Positions 17,852 through 25,341 of a stretch of 37,694 nt of DNA are shown here, one piece after another. Under the pieces are notes generated by a model. It was not told the origin of the DNA. It did no database searches and worked only from the letters and a program-made list of their open reading frames with translations. The position numbers and the translations under genes are program-made. This DNA comes from an uncultured Roseburia sp. (GTDB lineage Bacteria; Bacillota; Clostridia; Lachnospirales; Lachnospiraceae), in NCBI GenBank assembly GCA_900756925.1, contig CAAELX010000011.1, forward strand, positions 1 to 37,694, read 5' to 3'. Position 1 is the stretch's first letter; each line of letters starts with the position of its first letter.

Positions 17852-17880
17852 TTGCTTTTTCCAAAAATCAATGCTACAAT
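17852..17880 (+). promoter_or_regulatory. Promoter of the 174-residue membrane protein
   Basis: TTGCTT (17852-17857) and TACAAT (17875-17880) are 17 bases apart, 37 bases from the GTG start. The region is shared with the divergent lipoprotein gene, whose own promoter (a TATAAA near 17800) is less clear. Confidence 0.6.
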
Positions 17881-17917
17881 AAAATTCGAATTTAATTTTT
17901 AGAGGAGGATTTTTATC

Positions 17918-18442
17918 GTGAGTCCTGTAACGATTGTATTATTAGTAATTCTAGTCGTATTAATCATTGCGATGGTTGTCTTATATTTTCTCGGCAAGAA
18001 GGCCCAGAAGAGAAAAGACGAACAGGATGCCCAGATCGCAGCAACCGCACAGGTCGTTCCGATGCTGATCATCGATAAGAAGCGGATGCGCATAAAGGAT
18101 GCCGGTCTTCCACAGGCAGTTGTAGACCAGACTCCGAAGATGATGCGCCGTTCCAAGCTTCCAATCGTAAAGGCAAAGGTCGGACCGAAGATCATGACCC
18201 TGATTGCAGACGATGCATGCTTCGACCTGATTCCTCTTAAGAAAGAGGTCAAGGCTACCGTGAGCGGTATCTACATCACCAAGGTTGCCGGTGTACGTGG
18301 TCCACTTGAGAAGCCGGAGGGCAAGGTAAGCTGGAGAACGAAGTTAAAGAGAAAGCTTGCAAAGACAAACAAAGAGCTGAACGAAGAGAAGAAAGCTCTT
18401 GACGCCGAGAAAGCTGCCAAGAAAGCATCCAAAAAGAAATAA
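17918..18442 (+). CDS. Membrane-anchored basic protein of unknown function
   Basis: This 174-residue protein starts at GTG behind a strong AGAGGAGG. Residues about 4-26 form one membrane helix (VTIVLLVILVVLIIAMVVLY), followed by a Lys/Arg-rich stretch and a compact central domain (about 45-125: PMLIIDKKRMRIKDAGLP, KLPIVKAKVGPKIMTLIAD). The end is a charged, coiled-coil-like tail that is about half Lys/Glu/Ala. I do not recognise the family. The protein would face the cytoplasm with its basic part if the positive-inside rule holds. It is a single-gene unit on the plus strand with its own promoter and terminator. Confidence 0.85.
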   Translation: MSPVTIVLLVILVVLIIAMVVLYFLGKKAQKRKDEQDAQIAATAQVVPMLIIDKKRMRIKDAGLPQAVVDQTPKMMRRSKLPIVKAKVGPKIMTLIADDACFDLIPLKKEVKATVSGIYITKVAGVRGPLEKPEGKVSWRTKLKRKLAKTNKELNEEKKALDAEKAAKKASKKK

Positions 18443-18450
18443 GAAAAAGA

Positions 18451-18486
18451 AAAACCGGACATGCCATATCAGCTGTCCGGTTTTTT
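18451..18486. terminator. Bidirectional terminator
   Basis: The perfect repeat AAAACCGGACA / TGTCCGGTTTT encloses a 12-base loop, with T runs on both strands. It serves the plus-strand gene ending at 18442 and the minus-strand DUF1934 gene ending at 18495. Confidence 0.92.
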
Positions 18487-18494
18487 GTGCCCCA

Positions 18495-18938
18495 TTAGAT
18501 GGAAAAATTCGTGGTGCCGCGCGGCAGAATGTTCATATTAATCGTGCACTTCGCCATGTGCTCATAGTTGACCTCGAGGTCGTAGTCCACCTGAATGTCG
18601 ATGACTTCCTCCGTCTCGTTCACCCTCACATCCTTCGCATTGATCCCGACAAGCAGGCTGCCAAACGGTGTATTATAATAGGACATATTCTTCTTGTTCT
18701 TCTCAAACATCATATGTACATTGGTTGTTCCGCGCTTCGTGACATCCATGAATTCATCATTCACTTTGATCATGCTCTTTGTCACATCGTCACAGCCCTC
18801 CTGTACTTCATCGTAGAGAATGTAATGTTTTCCGTTTTTCTTATAATAATTTCCGGTCGTGATAATCTCAACCGGCTCATTTTCTTCCTGTTCCTCAAAC
18901 TGAAGACCGCTGATCTTTACAAGGACATCTTTTGTCAT
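18495..18938 (-). CDS. DUF1934 (YwiB-like) beta-barrel protein
   Basis: This 147-residue protein is taken from ATG 18938 (MTKDVLVKISGLQF), with AAAGGA about ten bases upstream. A longer frame to 19034 would run back through the end of spoIIR and lacks a ribosome binding site. The sequence fits the DUF1934/YwiB family, small calycin-like barrels: GNYYKKNGKHYILYDE, KSMIKVNDEFMDVTKRG and the closing DIQVDYDLEVNYEHMAKC. Function is unknown. It follows spoIIR by 44 bases and ends at the bidirectional terminator. Confidence 0.85.
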   Translation of the reverse strand: MTKDVLVKISGLQFEEQEENEPVEIITTGNYYKKNGKHYILYDEVQEGCDDVTKSMIKVNDEFMDVTKRGTTNVHMMFEKNKKNMSYYNTPFGSLLVGINAKDVRVNETEEVIDIQVDYDLEVNYEHMAKCTINMNILPRGTTNFSI

Positions 18939-18982
18939 TTCTGTCAGATCCTTTCCTTTCCATAGTGCCCTATAGTATAACA

Positions 18983-19618
18983 TCATTCGATCAGTTTTTC
19001 CAGATATGGATTTAAAAACGTGAAATATTTGCACTGAATTTTATAATTGCCGCTCTTTAACACTGCCTGAAGCTCTTCCTCCGACAGTACTTCCCGAAGT
19101 ATCTCTGCGTCTTTTTCCTCTGACATCTCATACAGACTGCCCTCAAAGCAGAGATTCGGATAGAGCACACACCACCAGTTGTGACCTTTCCCCTCCCCGA
19201 TCACAACGCGCAGTGCCTCATAGGTTCCGGACGGAAAAGTAAAGCTCCCATAGCTTTTTACCGGGAAGGCTGTCTCCTCAAGCTCTGCCCTCACGTTATA
19301 GGAATAACCGTGTTCCTTCACCGTCTCCTCCGCAACCTCCTGGATCTGTTCTAACTGTCCTGTGATGATCTGCTCACTCTCCTCCCTGCTGTCCGCCGTC
19401 CCGAGTTCTTTCTGCAAATAACAGCCCACGGCATCCCGCACCTGATATTTTAACTGCTGGTCCACTTCGCTGTCACTGTTTGCAAGCACATGGAAACGCA
19501 GCACCTTGTCTGCAAGCTTCTGCTGCATATTTCGCCCATTCGTATACAAAATACCGGAGATCAGTGTCACTGCGGCTGTCCCTGCAAGCAACACGCAGGT
19601 CAGATTATTTTTTCTCAT
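18983..19618 (-). CDS. spoIIR: Stage II sporulation protein R
   Basis: This 211-residue protein is taken from ATG 19618 (MRKNNLTCVLLAGTAAVTL), with AAGGAAGG upstream; a longer frame overlaps gerAC. A signal-like helix at about 5-25 is followed by the family core LRFHVLANSDSEVDQQLKYQ and the signature GEGKGHNWWCVLYPNLCF. SpoIIR is made in the forespore and secreted into the intermembrane space, where it triggers SpoIIGA to process pro-sigma-E in the mother cell. A candidate sigma-F promoter lies at 19650-19679, overlapping the end of the gerAB-gerAC gene, which fits the known forespore control of spoIIR. Confidence 0.95.
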   Translation of the reverse strand: MRKNNLTCVLLAGTAAVTLISGILYTNGRNMQQKLADKVLRFHVLANSDSEVDQQLKYQVRDAVGCYLQKELGTADSREESEQIITGQLEQIQEVAEETVKEHGYSYNVRAELEETAFPVKSYGSFTFPSGTYEALRVVIGEGKGHNWWCVLYPNLCFEGSLYEMSEEKDAEILREVLSEEELQAVLKSGNYKIQCKYFTFLNPYLEKLIE

Positions 19619-19649
19619 CTTATCCCATCCTTCCTTTAAATCCTGATAA

Positions 19650-19679
19650 GATGATTCCCATTTTTTTCCTGTCTTAATC
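19650..19679 (-). promoter_or_regulatory. Candidate sigma-F promoter of spoIIR
   Basis: On the minus strand, GATTA (19675-19679) and GGGAATCATC (19650-19659) are separated by 15 bases. This is close to the sigma-F pattern GYWTA / GGNRANAHTR, with one mismatch at -35 and one or two at -10. The predicted start lies about 25 bases before the spoIIR ATG. Confidence 0.35.
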
Positions 19680-21743
19680 GTTTTTCCATAAAATCTCTGC
19701 GGAGAAAACAATTACAATGTCCCGTTCATAAGATGCCGGTGCATCTTTGTACACCTCGTACCAGCCCCTTTTGTAACCGCCGAGCTTTTTAAAGCTGTTC
19801 GTCAAATCCAGTCCTTCGTCCAGTGCCCGGTTCGCTGTCTCTTTCAGATAAGCCTCCAGCCTGTCACTTAACACCTCCCCCTCTGTCATCGCATCCTGCC
19901 CAACCATACTGTCTAAGAGCCTGCCCTCACCCCGCACCCGGACACAGACCTCTTTTGTATTGCGCCCGGTTCCGTCTGTCCTCTCTTCAAAACTGATTTC
20001 GCACGATGGTGCATCGAGCTGCACATAATAATTTCCGGAAAGCAGCAGCGTCTCTTTTTCCAGTGCATTCTGTATCAGGTAGGAGGCAAGCGCCATGTCC
20101 GTATCGACCATGCCCGCTGCTGCTCCCCGTTTCCACACCTCGTATGCCACAACCGCAGGCTCTCTGTCCCAGACTTTCACATAAGGAAGAAAAAGTGTTT
20201 CCACGTGGTTTTTCCGCTCCTTATAGAGCATGCCAAGTGTCGGAAGCTTTCCCTGCTCCACTGGGGATGTGTTTTCGAGCATTTGCTCTAAATATTCGCC
20301 GAGCGGTATGGAAAGCTCTTCCCCTGCCTTCTGCAGCGCCTCACAACTGTCCGTGACAAGCACATAGGCGTTCCATGGTACCTCACGCTCGCCCTCTAAC
20401 ATATCAAGCATCCGGTCGAGTTTCTTTTCATCCTCGAAAAAGGACTGCTCGATCAGCACCACCTTCAGATGATTATAATCCTTCCTCTTATTGCCTGACT
20501 GTTTGTAGTCAAGCCAGGCTCGCTCGAAGTCTTCCTTGTCCTCCACTGCCAGCAGCACCGGAAATTCCCGGTCTTCAAGCTCTGTACTCTTACAGCCTTC
20601 TAACAGCAGCATGGAGCTGAGAAAGATAAGTGCAAGTGCTCCTGCCCTCCTCTTTTTCTGTGTCTGCTTCATCCATCTGCTCTTTAGGAAAAGAAGCACC
20701 GGAACAAGCACAACAAACATCATGCCCGCTTTCCAGATAACGTTTTCCATCAGCTGCCTGCATGCTTCCACCCGGTAAAACGCGAACGCCAGAAAATATA
20801 CCGGCACAAGCACGATCACATACAGAAGCTTTTTTTCTGTCTTTCTGACACGTCCGATCAGATTTCCCGCATAGAACACCATGCTGCTCAACAATGCATA
20901 AAGTGTAAAAAACCAAAACCCGAGCATAAACGCATCCGTCCGTTTCAGGAACCCTCCACTGATCTGCACACTGCTCATCATCGTAACCGCCGCAAACCGC
21001 ATCCCGGAGAGCATAGCACTTCCAAACATCCCTTCCAGTGTCAGATATAAGACGGCAAGCAGAATGCCAAAAAGGAACAGCGCACGCTTCGCATTTTTGT
21101 ATACAGTATTCTTTCCACCCTTAACAAACTCCTGCAAAAAGAGCACCAGAAACAGAATGGATTCAAAGAAAAAAATTTGCAAGCTGCCGCTTCCGACTGC
21201 TCCAAATGAACGTTCCGCCACCGGGCACCAATAATCCATATCTATCTGCTTCCATGCCGACACAACCATCATGCCAAACGGAATGAGAAGGATCCAGAAC
21301 AGAATCTCATATACGCGCGCCCGCCCTTCGATACCGCCCATCATCCCGTAAAAGCAGAGGAGTAAAATGGAAAACAGGATAAACGGAACCCCGATTTCTT
21401 CCACAAGCTCTGCCGCGACAAGCTCGGAAAACAGATACGCCGTATACCCTGCCACCAGAAGAAACCACCCCACGTAAAGCGCCAGTATCCCGTGCGCTAA
21501 CCATCCCGGAAGTTGTTCTTTCAGATAATCTGCATAGCTGCCCTTCATATTTTTTAACAGCTCCTTTAATACCGCAAGAAACAGCAACCCGGCTGTCACT
21601 GCCAAGGCAATGCTAAAGATCCCATCCTGCCCCGTCTGTGCAGCTAGCAGCTGCGGCAGAAGAAGCGTCCCTGTTCCAAGAAGATCATAGGACAGAAGCC
21701 GGAATGCCTGCCTGCCAGATATCTGACTATTTTCCGCGAACAT
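19674..21743 (-). CDS. Fused GerAB-GerAC germinant receptor subunits
   Basis: This 689-residue chain combines two receptor subunits. Residues 1-357 form a GerAB-type permease of the amino-acid/polyamine class with ten membrane helices (about 12-35, 42-62, 81-108, 117-138, 145-165, 188-208, 221-244, 272-298, 306-325, 340-357). Residues 368-384 then form an eleventh hydrophobic segment ending in LLLEGC (Cys384), which looks like the lipoprotein signal of GerAC, and 385-689 form the GerAC domain (KSTELEDREFPVLLAV). No stop or frameshift separates them, and the linker MKQTQKKRRAG is short and basic. It overlaps gerAA by 17 bases and has GGGGAGG before its ATG. The GerAC part (about 300 residues) is shorter than the usual 370. 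Confidence 0.88.
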   Translation of the reverse strand: MFAENSQISGRQAFRLLSYDLLGTGTLLLPQLLAAQTGQDGIFSIALAVTAGLLFLAVLKELLKNMKGSYADYLKEQLPGWLAHGILALYVGWFLLVAGYTAYLFSELVAAELVEEIGVPFILFSILLLCFYGMMGGIEGRARVYEILFWILLIPFGMMVVSAWKQIDMDYWCPVAERSFGAVGSGSLQIFFFESILFLVLFLQEFVKGGKNTVYKNAKRALFLFGILLAVLYLTLEGMFGSAMLSGMRFAAVTMMSSVQISGGFLKRTDAFMLGFWFFTLYALLSSMVFYAGNLIGRVRKTEKKLLYVIVLVPVYFLAFAFYRVEACRQLMENVIWKAGMMFVVLVPVLLFLKSRWMKQTQKKRRAGALALIFLSSMLLLEGCKSTELEDREFPVLLAVEDKEDFERAWLDYKQSGNKRKDYNHLKVVLIEQSFFEDEKKLDRMLDMLEGEREVPWNAYVLVTDSCEALQKAGEELSIPLGEYLEQMLENTSPVEQGKLPTLGMLYKERKNHVETLFLPYVKVWDREPAVVAYEVWKRGAAAGMVDTDMALASYLIQNALEKETLLLSGNYYVQLDAPSCEISFEERTDGTGRNTKEVCVRVRGEGRLLDSMVGQDAMTEGEVLSDRLEAYLKETANRALDEGLDLTNSFKKLGGYKRGWYEVYKDAPASYERDIVIVFSAEILWKND

Positions 21744-23238
21744 CTTCCTCCCCCTTTCTTCCCTTCCAGCGAAGCTTCACTTTCTCGTCCGGATTCGCGT
21801 ATACCGGACGCTTCCAGAGCTTTCTTAACGGTGCCCGCACAATGAAATCTTTTTCATCCTCATAATGGTTTAAATCTGCGCCCGCAAGCGGCATCAGATA
21901 CGGAATTCCGAAGCTTTTAAGCCCTGCCAGGTGTATGAGAACCGCAAGAAGTCCGAGCAACATGCCATAAAAGCCTAGCCAGGCGCAGATGCCGATCATC
22001 GCAAATTTTAGCAGCCTAAACGCCGCCGCAAATTCCTCGTTCGGGATTGCAAAGGAACACAGTGCTGTGAAGGAGACCACGATCACCACAATTGGGCTCA
22101 CAAGGTTCGCCTCCACCGCTGCCTGCCCGATAATCAGTCCTCCCACAATCCCGATCGTATTTCCCATCGCCCCCGGAAGCCTCACTCCCGCCTCCCGGAG
22201 CAGCTCGAAGGATGCCTCCATCAGAAGCACCTCCACCACTGCCGGAAACGGAACACCCTCCCTCGCCTTTGCGAAAGACAATAATAGAGTGGTCGGCAGA
22301 ATCTGCGTGTGAAAGTTGGTCACCGCCAGATAAAGCCCTGGCAATGTCATCGCAAAAAAAGATGCCAGATACCGTAAGATTCTTCCGAGAGTTGCCACCT
22401 CGAACCTGCTGTAGTAGTCATCACTTGTGCGGATGAATGAATTGTAATCGGTCGGCAGAATGAGCCCGGTCGGTGAGTTGTCCGAGAGCACGACCACACG
22501 CCCCTCTAAGATGGACATTGCCGCGCGGTCCGGTCTCTGTGTCGTCTGGAACTGTGGAAACGGGGAATACCACGTCTCTTCCGCGAGCTGCTCTAAGATG
22601 CCGCTGTCTAACACCCCGTCAATTTCGAACCGTCCCATCCGCCGCTCGATCTCAGACAAAAGTCCCGGATCTGCGAGGTCTTCCATGTAGACAAAATACA
22701 CGGTTGTATTGGAGCGCACGCCCTCCTTCAGTTCCCGCACTTTCACTTTCGGGGAGCGGACACGCTTGCGGATGAGGGCTGCGTTCTGTTTGACAGAATC
22801 ACAGAAGCCCTCGTTTGACCCGCGGATCACTTTCTCGGAATCTGCCTCGGTGATCCCCATGTTCGGATAGCCGTCATCCGGGATTTTGACTGCTTTGGAG
22901 AAGCCATCCACGAAGAGGATTGCCTCACCTGTGAGAAGCCCGTTCACCGCGTCCGGAATCGTATCAAAGTAGGTCGCATCTGTGATGCCGATGGCATTTT
23001 GTGCGAGGACCTGTTGTATTTCCTGTTTTGAAAGGCTGTTTAAGTATTTTAGTGTCTCCCCGAGTGCGGAGGTTCCCATGTCGACGGACACCTCGATGAA
23101 TGTGAGATAGCAGGCGGTAGAGGCATCTTTTCCTAGCGTGAGTTGTTTTTTCTTGATGTCGGCGCAGTCGTGGAAATAGTGCTCCATGGAGGTGATGTTT
23201 TGCGCTAGGATTGGCGAAACTTTTTCGTTGTTGTCCAT
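21727..23238 (-). CDS. Spore germination protein GerAA family
   Basis: This 503-residue protein is the A subunit of a Ger receptor in the spore inner membrane. An N-terminal cytosolic domain of about 270 residues holds the family blocks EVSVDMGTSALGE, EAILFVDGFSKAVKIP and VRSPKVKVRELKEGVRSNTT. A membrane part (about 285-430) holds LPGLYLAVTNFHTQILPTTL and GVRLPGAMGNTIGIVGGLI. The A subunit forms the ion-conducting oligomer that opens on germinant binding (known for Bacillus GerA). It is the first gene of the ger-spoIIR group, with GAAAGGAAAAAG before the ATG. Its upstream region carries a large inverted-repeat element instead of a clear forespore promoter. Confidence 0.93.
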   Translation of the reverse strand: MDNNEKVSPILAQNITSMEHYFHDCADIKKKQLTLGKDASTACYLTFIEVSVDMGTSALGETLKYLNSLSKQEIQQVLAQNAIGITDATYFDTIPDAVNGLLTGEAILFVDGFSKAVKIPDDGYPNMGITEADSEKVIRGSNEGFCDSVKQNAALIRKRVRSPKVKVRELKEGVRSNTTVYFVYMEDLADPGLLSEIERRMGRFEIDGVLDSGILEQLAEETWYSPFPQFQTTQRPDRAAMSILEGRVVVLSDNSPTGLILPTDYNSFIRTSDDYYSRFEVATLGRILRYLASFFAMTLPGLYLAVTNFHTQILPTTLLLSFAKAREGVPFPAVVEVLLMEASFELLREAGVRLPGAMGNTIGIVGGLIIGQAAVEANLVSPIVVIVVSFTALCSFAIPNEEFAAAFRLLKFAMIGICAWLGFYGMLLGLLAVLIHLAGLKSFGIPYLMPLAGADLNHYEDEKDFIVRAPLRKLWKRPVYANPDEKVKLRWKGRKGEEDVRGK

Positions 23239-23275
23239 GCTTTCTTTTTCCTTTCATTGAATTGGGATGAGGGAC

Positions 23276-23396
23276 GCGAAACTCGGATTTAGGCTGTGGG
23301 GGATTGGGAAGCTGGGGTGTACCGGCGGCTCCCCAAGGTCTTCACCCGGCACACCCCAGCTTTCCAATCTTTCGGCAGGTTATGGACGAGTTTCGC
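23276..23396. repeat. Nested inverted-repeat element upstream of gerAA
   Basis: Two nested stems are visible. The outer arms are GCGAAACTC (23276-23284) and GAGTTTCGC (23388-23396), exact. The inner arms are GATTGGGAAGCTGGGGTGT (23302-23320) and ACACCCCAGCTTTCCAATC (23351-23369), 19 pairs with one G-U. A 30-base loop contains CCGG near both ends. No protein is encoded. The first 31 bases resemble 37606-37635. The rest of the gene-free stretch 23239-23568 holds only the gerAA ribosome binding site and the terminator at 23448. Confidence 0.75.
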
Positions 23397-23447
23397 TGGT
23401 TGCTGGCAATTTGCTACTGAAGCAGTACTGTAATAGTAACTGTCACG

Positions 23448-23485
23448 AAAAAAAGAAGGGTAAATCTTTCGATTTATCCTTCTTT
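23448..23485 (-). terminator. Terminator of the ispE-gntR operon
   Basis: A 15-base stem, AAAGAAGGGTAAATC / GATTTATCCTTCTTT with one G-U, has a four-base loop, and a run of seven T residues follows on the minus strand. It lies 83 bases beyond the GntR stop. Confidence 0.9.
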
Positions 23486-23568
23486 CAGTATGTTCATATT
23501 TATTTTGATCATGCATATAACCCGAAACATTTTCGCCGGAATGATCCTTCTGCGGCGTGTTCGGCTGG

Positions 23569-24249
23569 TTATGCGTTCTCCTGTTCGCGGATCATAGCTT
23601 TGACTGCTACAGCCTGGTTGCCTACGTGGCATTTCATGGTTTCGGTTACTTTTTGTTTGTTTTTTAAGGTGAGACCTTCCACGATCGCTTTGTGCTCCTG
23701 CATAAGGGTCGGGTAGTTGCTTTCGTCTTTGAGGTATTCTACGCGGTAGCGGTACATTTGCTCTCGGAGATTGTTTAACATGTTCACAAGCTTTGGGTTT
23801 CCAGTGGACTGGTAGATGATGTCGTGAAAACGGACATCGGCCTCAGCTATTTTCCTTACGTTGGCGGTCTTAGTCGATTCCTCGAACTCGTGCATAGTCT
23901 CTCTTAACTCTGCCAACTGCTCCTCGGTGATCTGCTCACATGCGATTCTGGCTGCAAGCTCATCGAGTGCTTCGCGGATCTGGAGGACATCCTCCATATC
24001 TTTCTCGGTCATTCTTGCTACTTCCGCACCCTTCCGCGGGATGGTCACAGCAAGTCCTTCCTGCTCTAACATACGGATTGCCTCGCGGATCGGCGTTCTG
24101 CTGACACCAAGCTTCGCTGCAAGCTGCAGCTCCATCAGACGCTCCCCTGGCTTTAACTCGCCCTTTAAAATCGCCTCCCTTAATGTATTGAACACAACGT
24201 CACGCAGTGGAAGGTACGCGTCCATATTCAATGTCAAATCATCTGTCAT
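23569..24249 (-). CDS. GntR-family regulator with FCD domain
   Basis: This 226-residue protein is taken from ATG 24249 with GGGAG upstream; a TTG five codons earlier is less likely. Residues about 12-75 form the winged helix-turn-helix (LREAILKGELKPGERLMELQ, KLGVSRTPIREAIRMLEQEG). Residues about 85-215 form an all-helical FCD ligand domain with the metal-site pattern (DVRFHDIIYQSTGNPKL). Such regulators usually sense organic acids. It lies 55 bases after ispE on the same strand, a pairing I recall as common in Clostridia. Its targets cannot be read here. Confidence 0.9.
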   Translation of the reverse strand: MTDDLTLNMDAYLPLRDVVFNTLREAILKGELKPGERLMELQLAAKLGVSRTPIREAIRMLEQEGLAVTIPRKGAEVARMTEKDMEDVLQIREALDELAARIACEQITEEQLAELRETMHEFEESTKTANVRKIAEADVRFHDIIYQSTGNPKLVNMLNNLREQMYRYRVEYLKDESNYPTLMQEHKAIVEGLTLKNKQKVTETMKCHVGNQAVAVKAMIREQENA

Positions 24250-24304
24250 TCCTGTTTCTCCCAAACCTTTCCTTCTCTATTTGCGGTTTTCGGCTGGTAT
24301 CTCC

Positions 24305-25180
24305 CTACTTCCTCGCATTATTATAAATACTTGTCAGATATATCTGCTTCGCAAGCCCGGAACGCTTCATTGCCTCATACGCCTGCACGGCATCTGCCTC
24401 CTTCTCGAAAAGACCGAATACCGTAGGACCGCTTCCGCTCATCATGGCATTAACGGCGCCATTCTGCAACATATTTTCCTTAATATCTGCAATGACCGGA
24501 TAAGCAGGGATTGTCACGGTCTCGAGCACATTTCCCATATCCGCTGCAATCTTTGTCAGATTCTTCTCCCGGATGTCTGCGACAAGCCTGTCGATATCCG
24601 GATGCGCGGTGTCCGCATCTAGCTTTAAGTTCTCATATACGAACTTTGTGGAAACGTTGATCTGCGGCTTTGCGATCAGGACCGGACATTTCACCATCGG
24701 AGGCAGCTTTGTCAGCTTCTCCCCGATCCCCTCTGCAAGGGCCGTTCCGCGCATCACACAATACGGCACATCCGCACCGATCTTCACACCGCGCTCCATC
24801 AGTTCTTCCTTCGAAAGTCCCAGATTGAAGATCCGGTTCATTCCATATAAAACCGCTGCTGCATCCGTGCTTCCGCCCGCCATCCCGGCAGCTACCGGAA
24901 TATGCTTGTGCAGCCACACATGCACGCCATCTTTGATTCCAAATTCATCTGTCAGAAGCTTCGCTGCCTTGCATACAAGATTGTTCTCGTTCGTCGGCAG
25001 AAAAGCCAGATTCGTCTCCATCGTGATCTGTCCGGATGTGTTCTTACTGATCTCTAACCGGTCAAACAGATGTATCGTCTGCATAATCATGCGGACTTCG
25101 TGATAGCCGTCCTCTCTCCTTCGGACAACATCCAGCCCCAGATTGATTTTCGCCAATGCTTTTACTGAAATATCTTTCAT
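24305..25180 (-). CDS. ispE: 4-(cytidine 5'-diphospho)-2-C-methyl-D-erythritol kinase
   Basis: This 291-residue GHMP kinase phosphorylates CDP-methylerythritol in the non-mevalonate isoprenoid pathway. The N-terminus KALAKINLGLDVV (Lys11) contains the substrate-site element and DGYHEV follows. The ATP-binding glycine loop is PVAAGMAGGSTDAAAVL (95-111), and the third motif is MSGSGPTVFGLF near the end. Length is normal. A strong promoter (25271-25299) stands about 90 bases upstream, and the gene is followed by the GntR regulator, so the two form an operon ended at 23448. Confidence 0.96.
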   Translation of the reverse strand: MKDISVKALAKINLGLDVVRRREDGYHEVRMIMQTIHLFDRLEISKNTSGQITMETNLAFLPTNENNLVCKAAKLLTDEFGIKDGVHVWLHKHIPVAAGMAGGSTDAAAVLYGMNRIFNLGLSKEELMERGVKIGADVPYCVMRGTALAEGIGEKLTKLPPMVKCPVLIAKPQINVSTKFVYENLKLDADTAHPDIDRLVADIREKNLTKIAADMGNVLETVTIPAYPVIADIKENMLQNGAVNAMMSGSGPTVFGLFEKEADAVQAYEAMKRSGLAKQIYLTSIYNNARK

Positions 25181-25270
25181 TGGTTGCTCTCCTTACTATG
25201 CCCCATTATATGTATGGGAAATAGAACTTATTTTTTCTTGTTTTTTTCTTGTTTTTTGTATACAATATAT

Positions 25271-25299
25271 ATTTTAACATCTAACAAAAAAAAGGTCAA
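25271..25299 (-). promoter_or_regulatory. Promoter of ispE-gntR
   Basis: On the minus strand, TTGACC (25294-25299) and TAAAAT (25271-25276) are 17 bases apart. It begins immediately after the terminator of the aminotransferase gene; the spacer is largely a T run. Confidence 0.7.
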
Positions 25300-25300
25300 C

Positions 25301-25330
25301 AAAAAAGGAACTGCCGTAACAGTTCCTTTT
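25301..25330 (-). terminator. Aminotransferase gene terminator
   Basis: AAAAGGAACTG / CAGTTCCTTTT, 11 pairs with a six-base loop (CCGTAA on the plus strand), has T runs on both strands and lies 12 bases after the stop of the aminotransferase gene. Confidence 0.9.
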
Positions 25331-25341
25331 TCTCAATTATG

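Noticed and set aside
23861..24622. Long plus-strand frame (253 codons) opposite the GntR and ispE genes
   Set aside because: Composition is Ser/Ile/Arg rich with no domain, and it lies across two strongly supported genes on the other strand; it mirrors their codon use.
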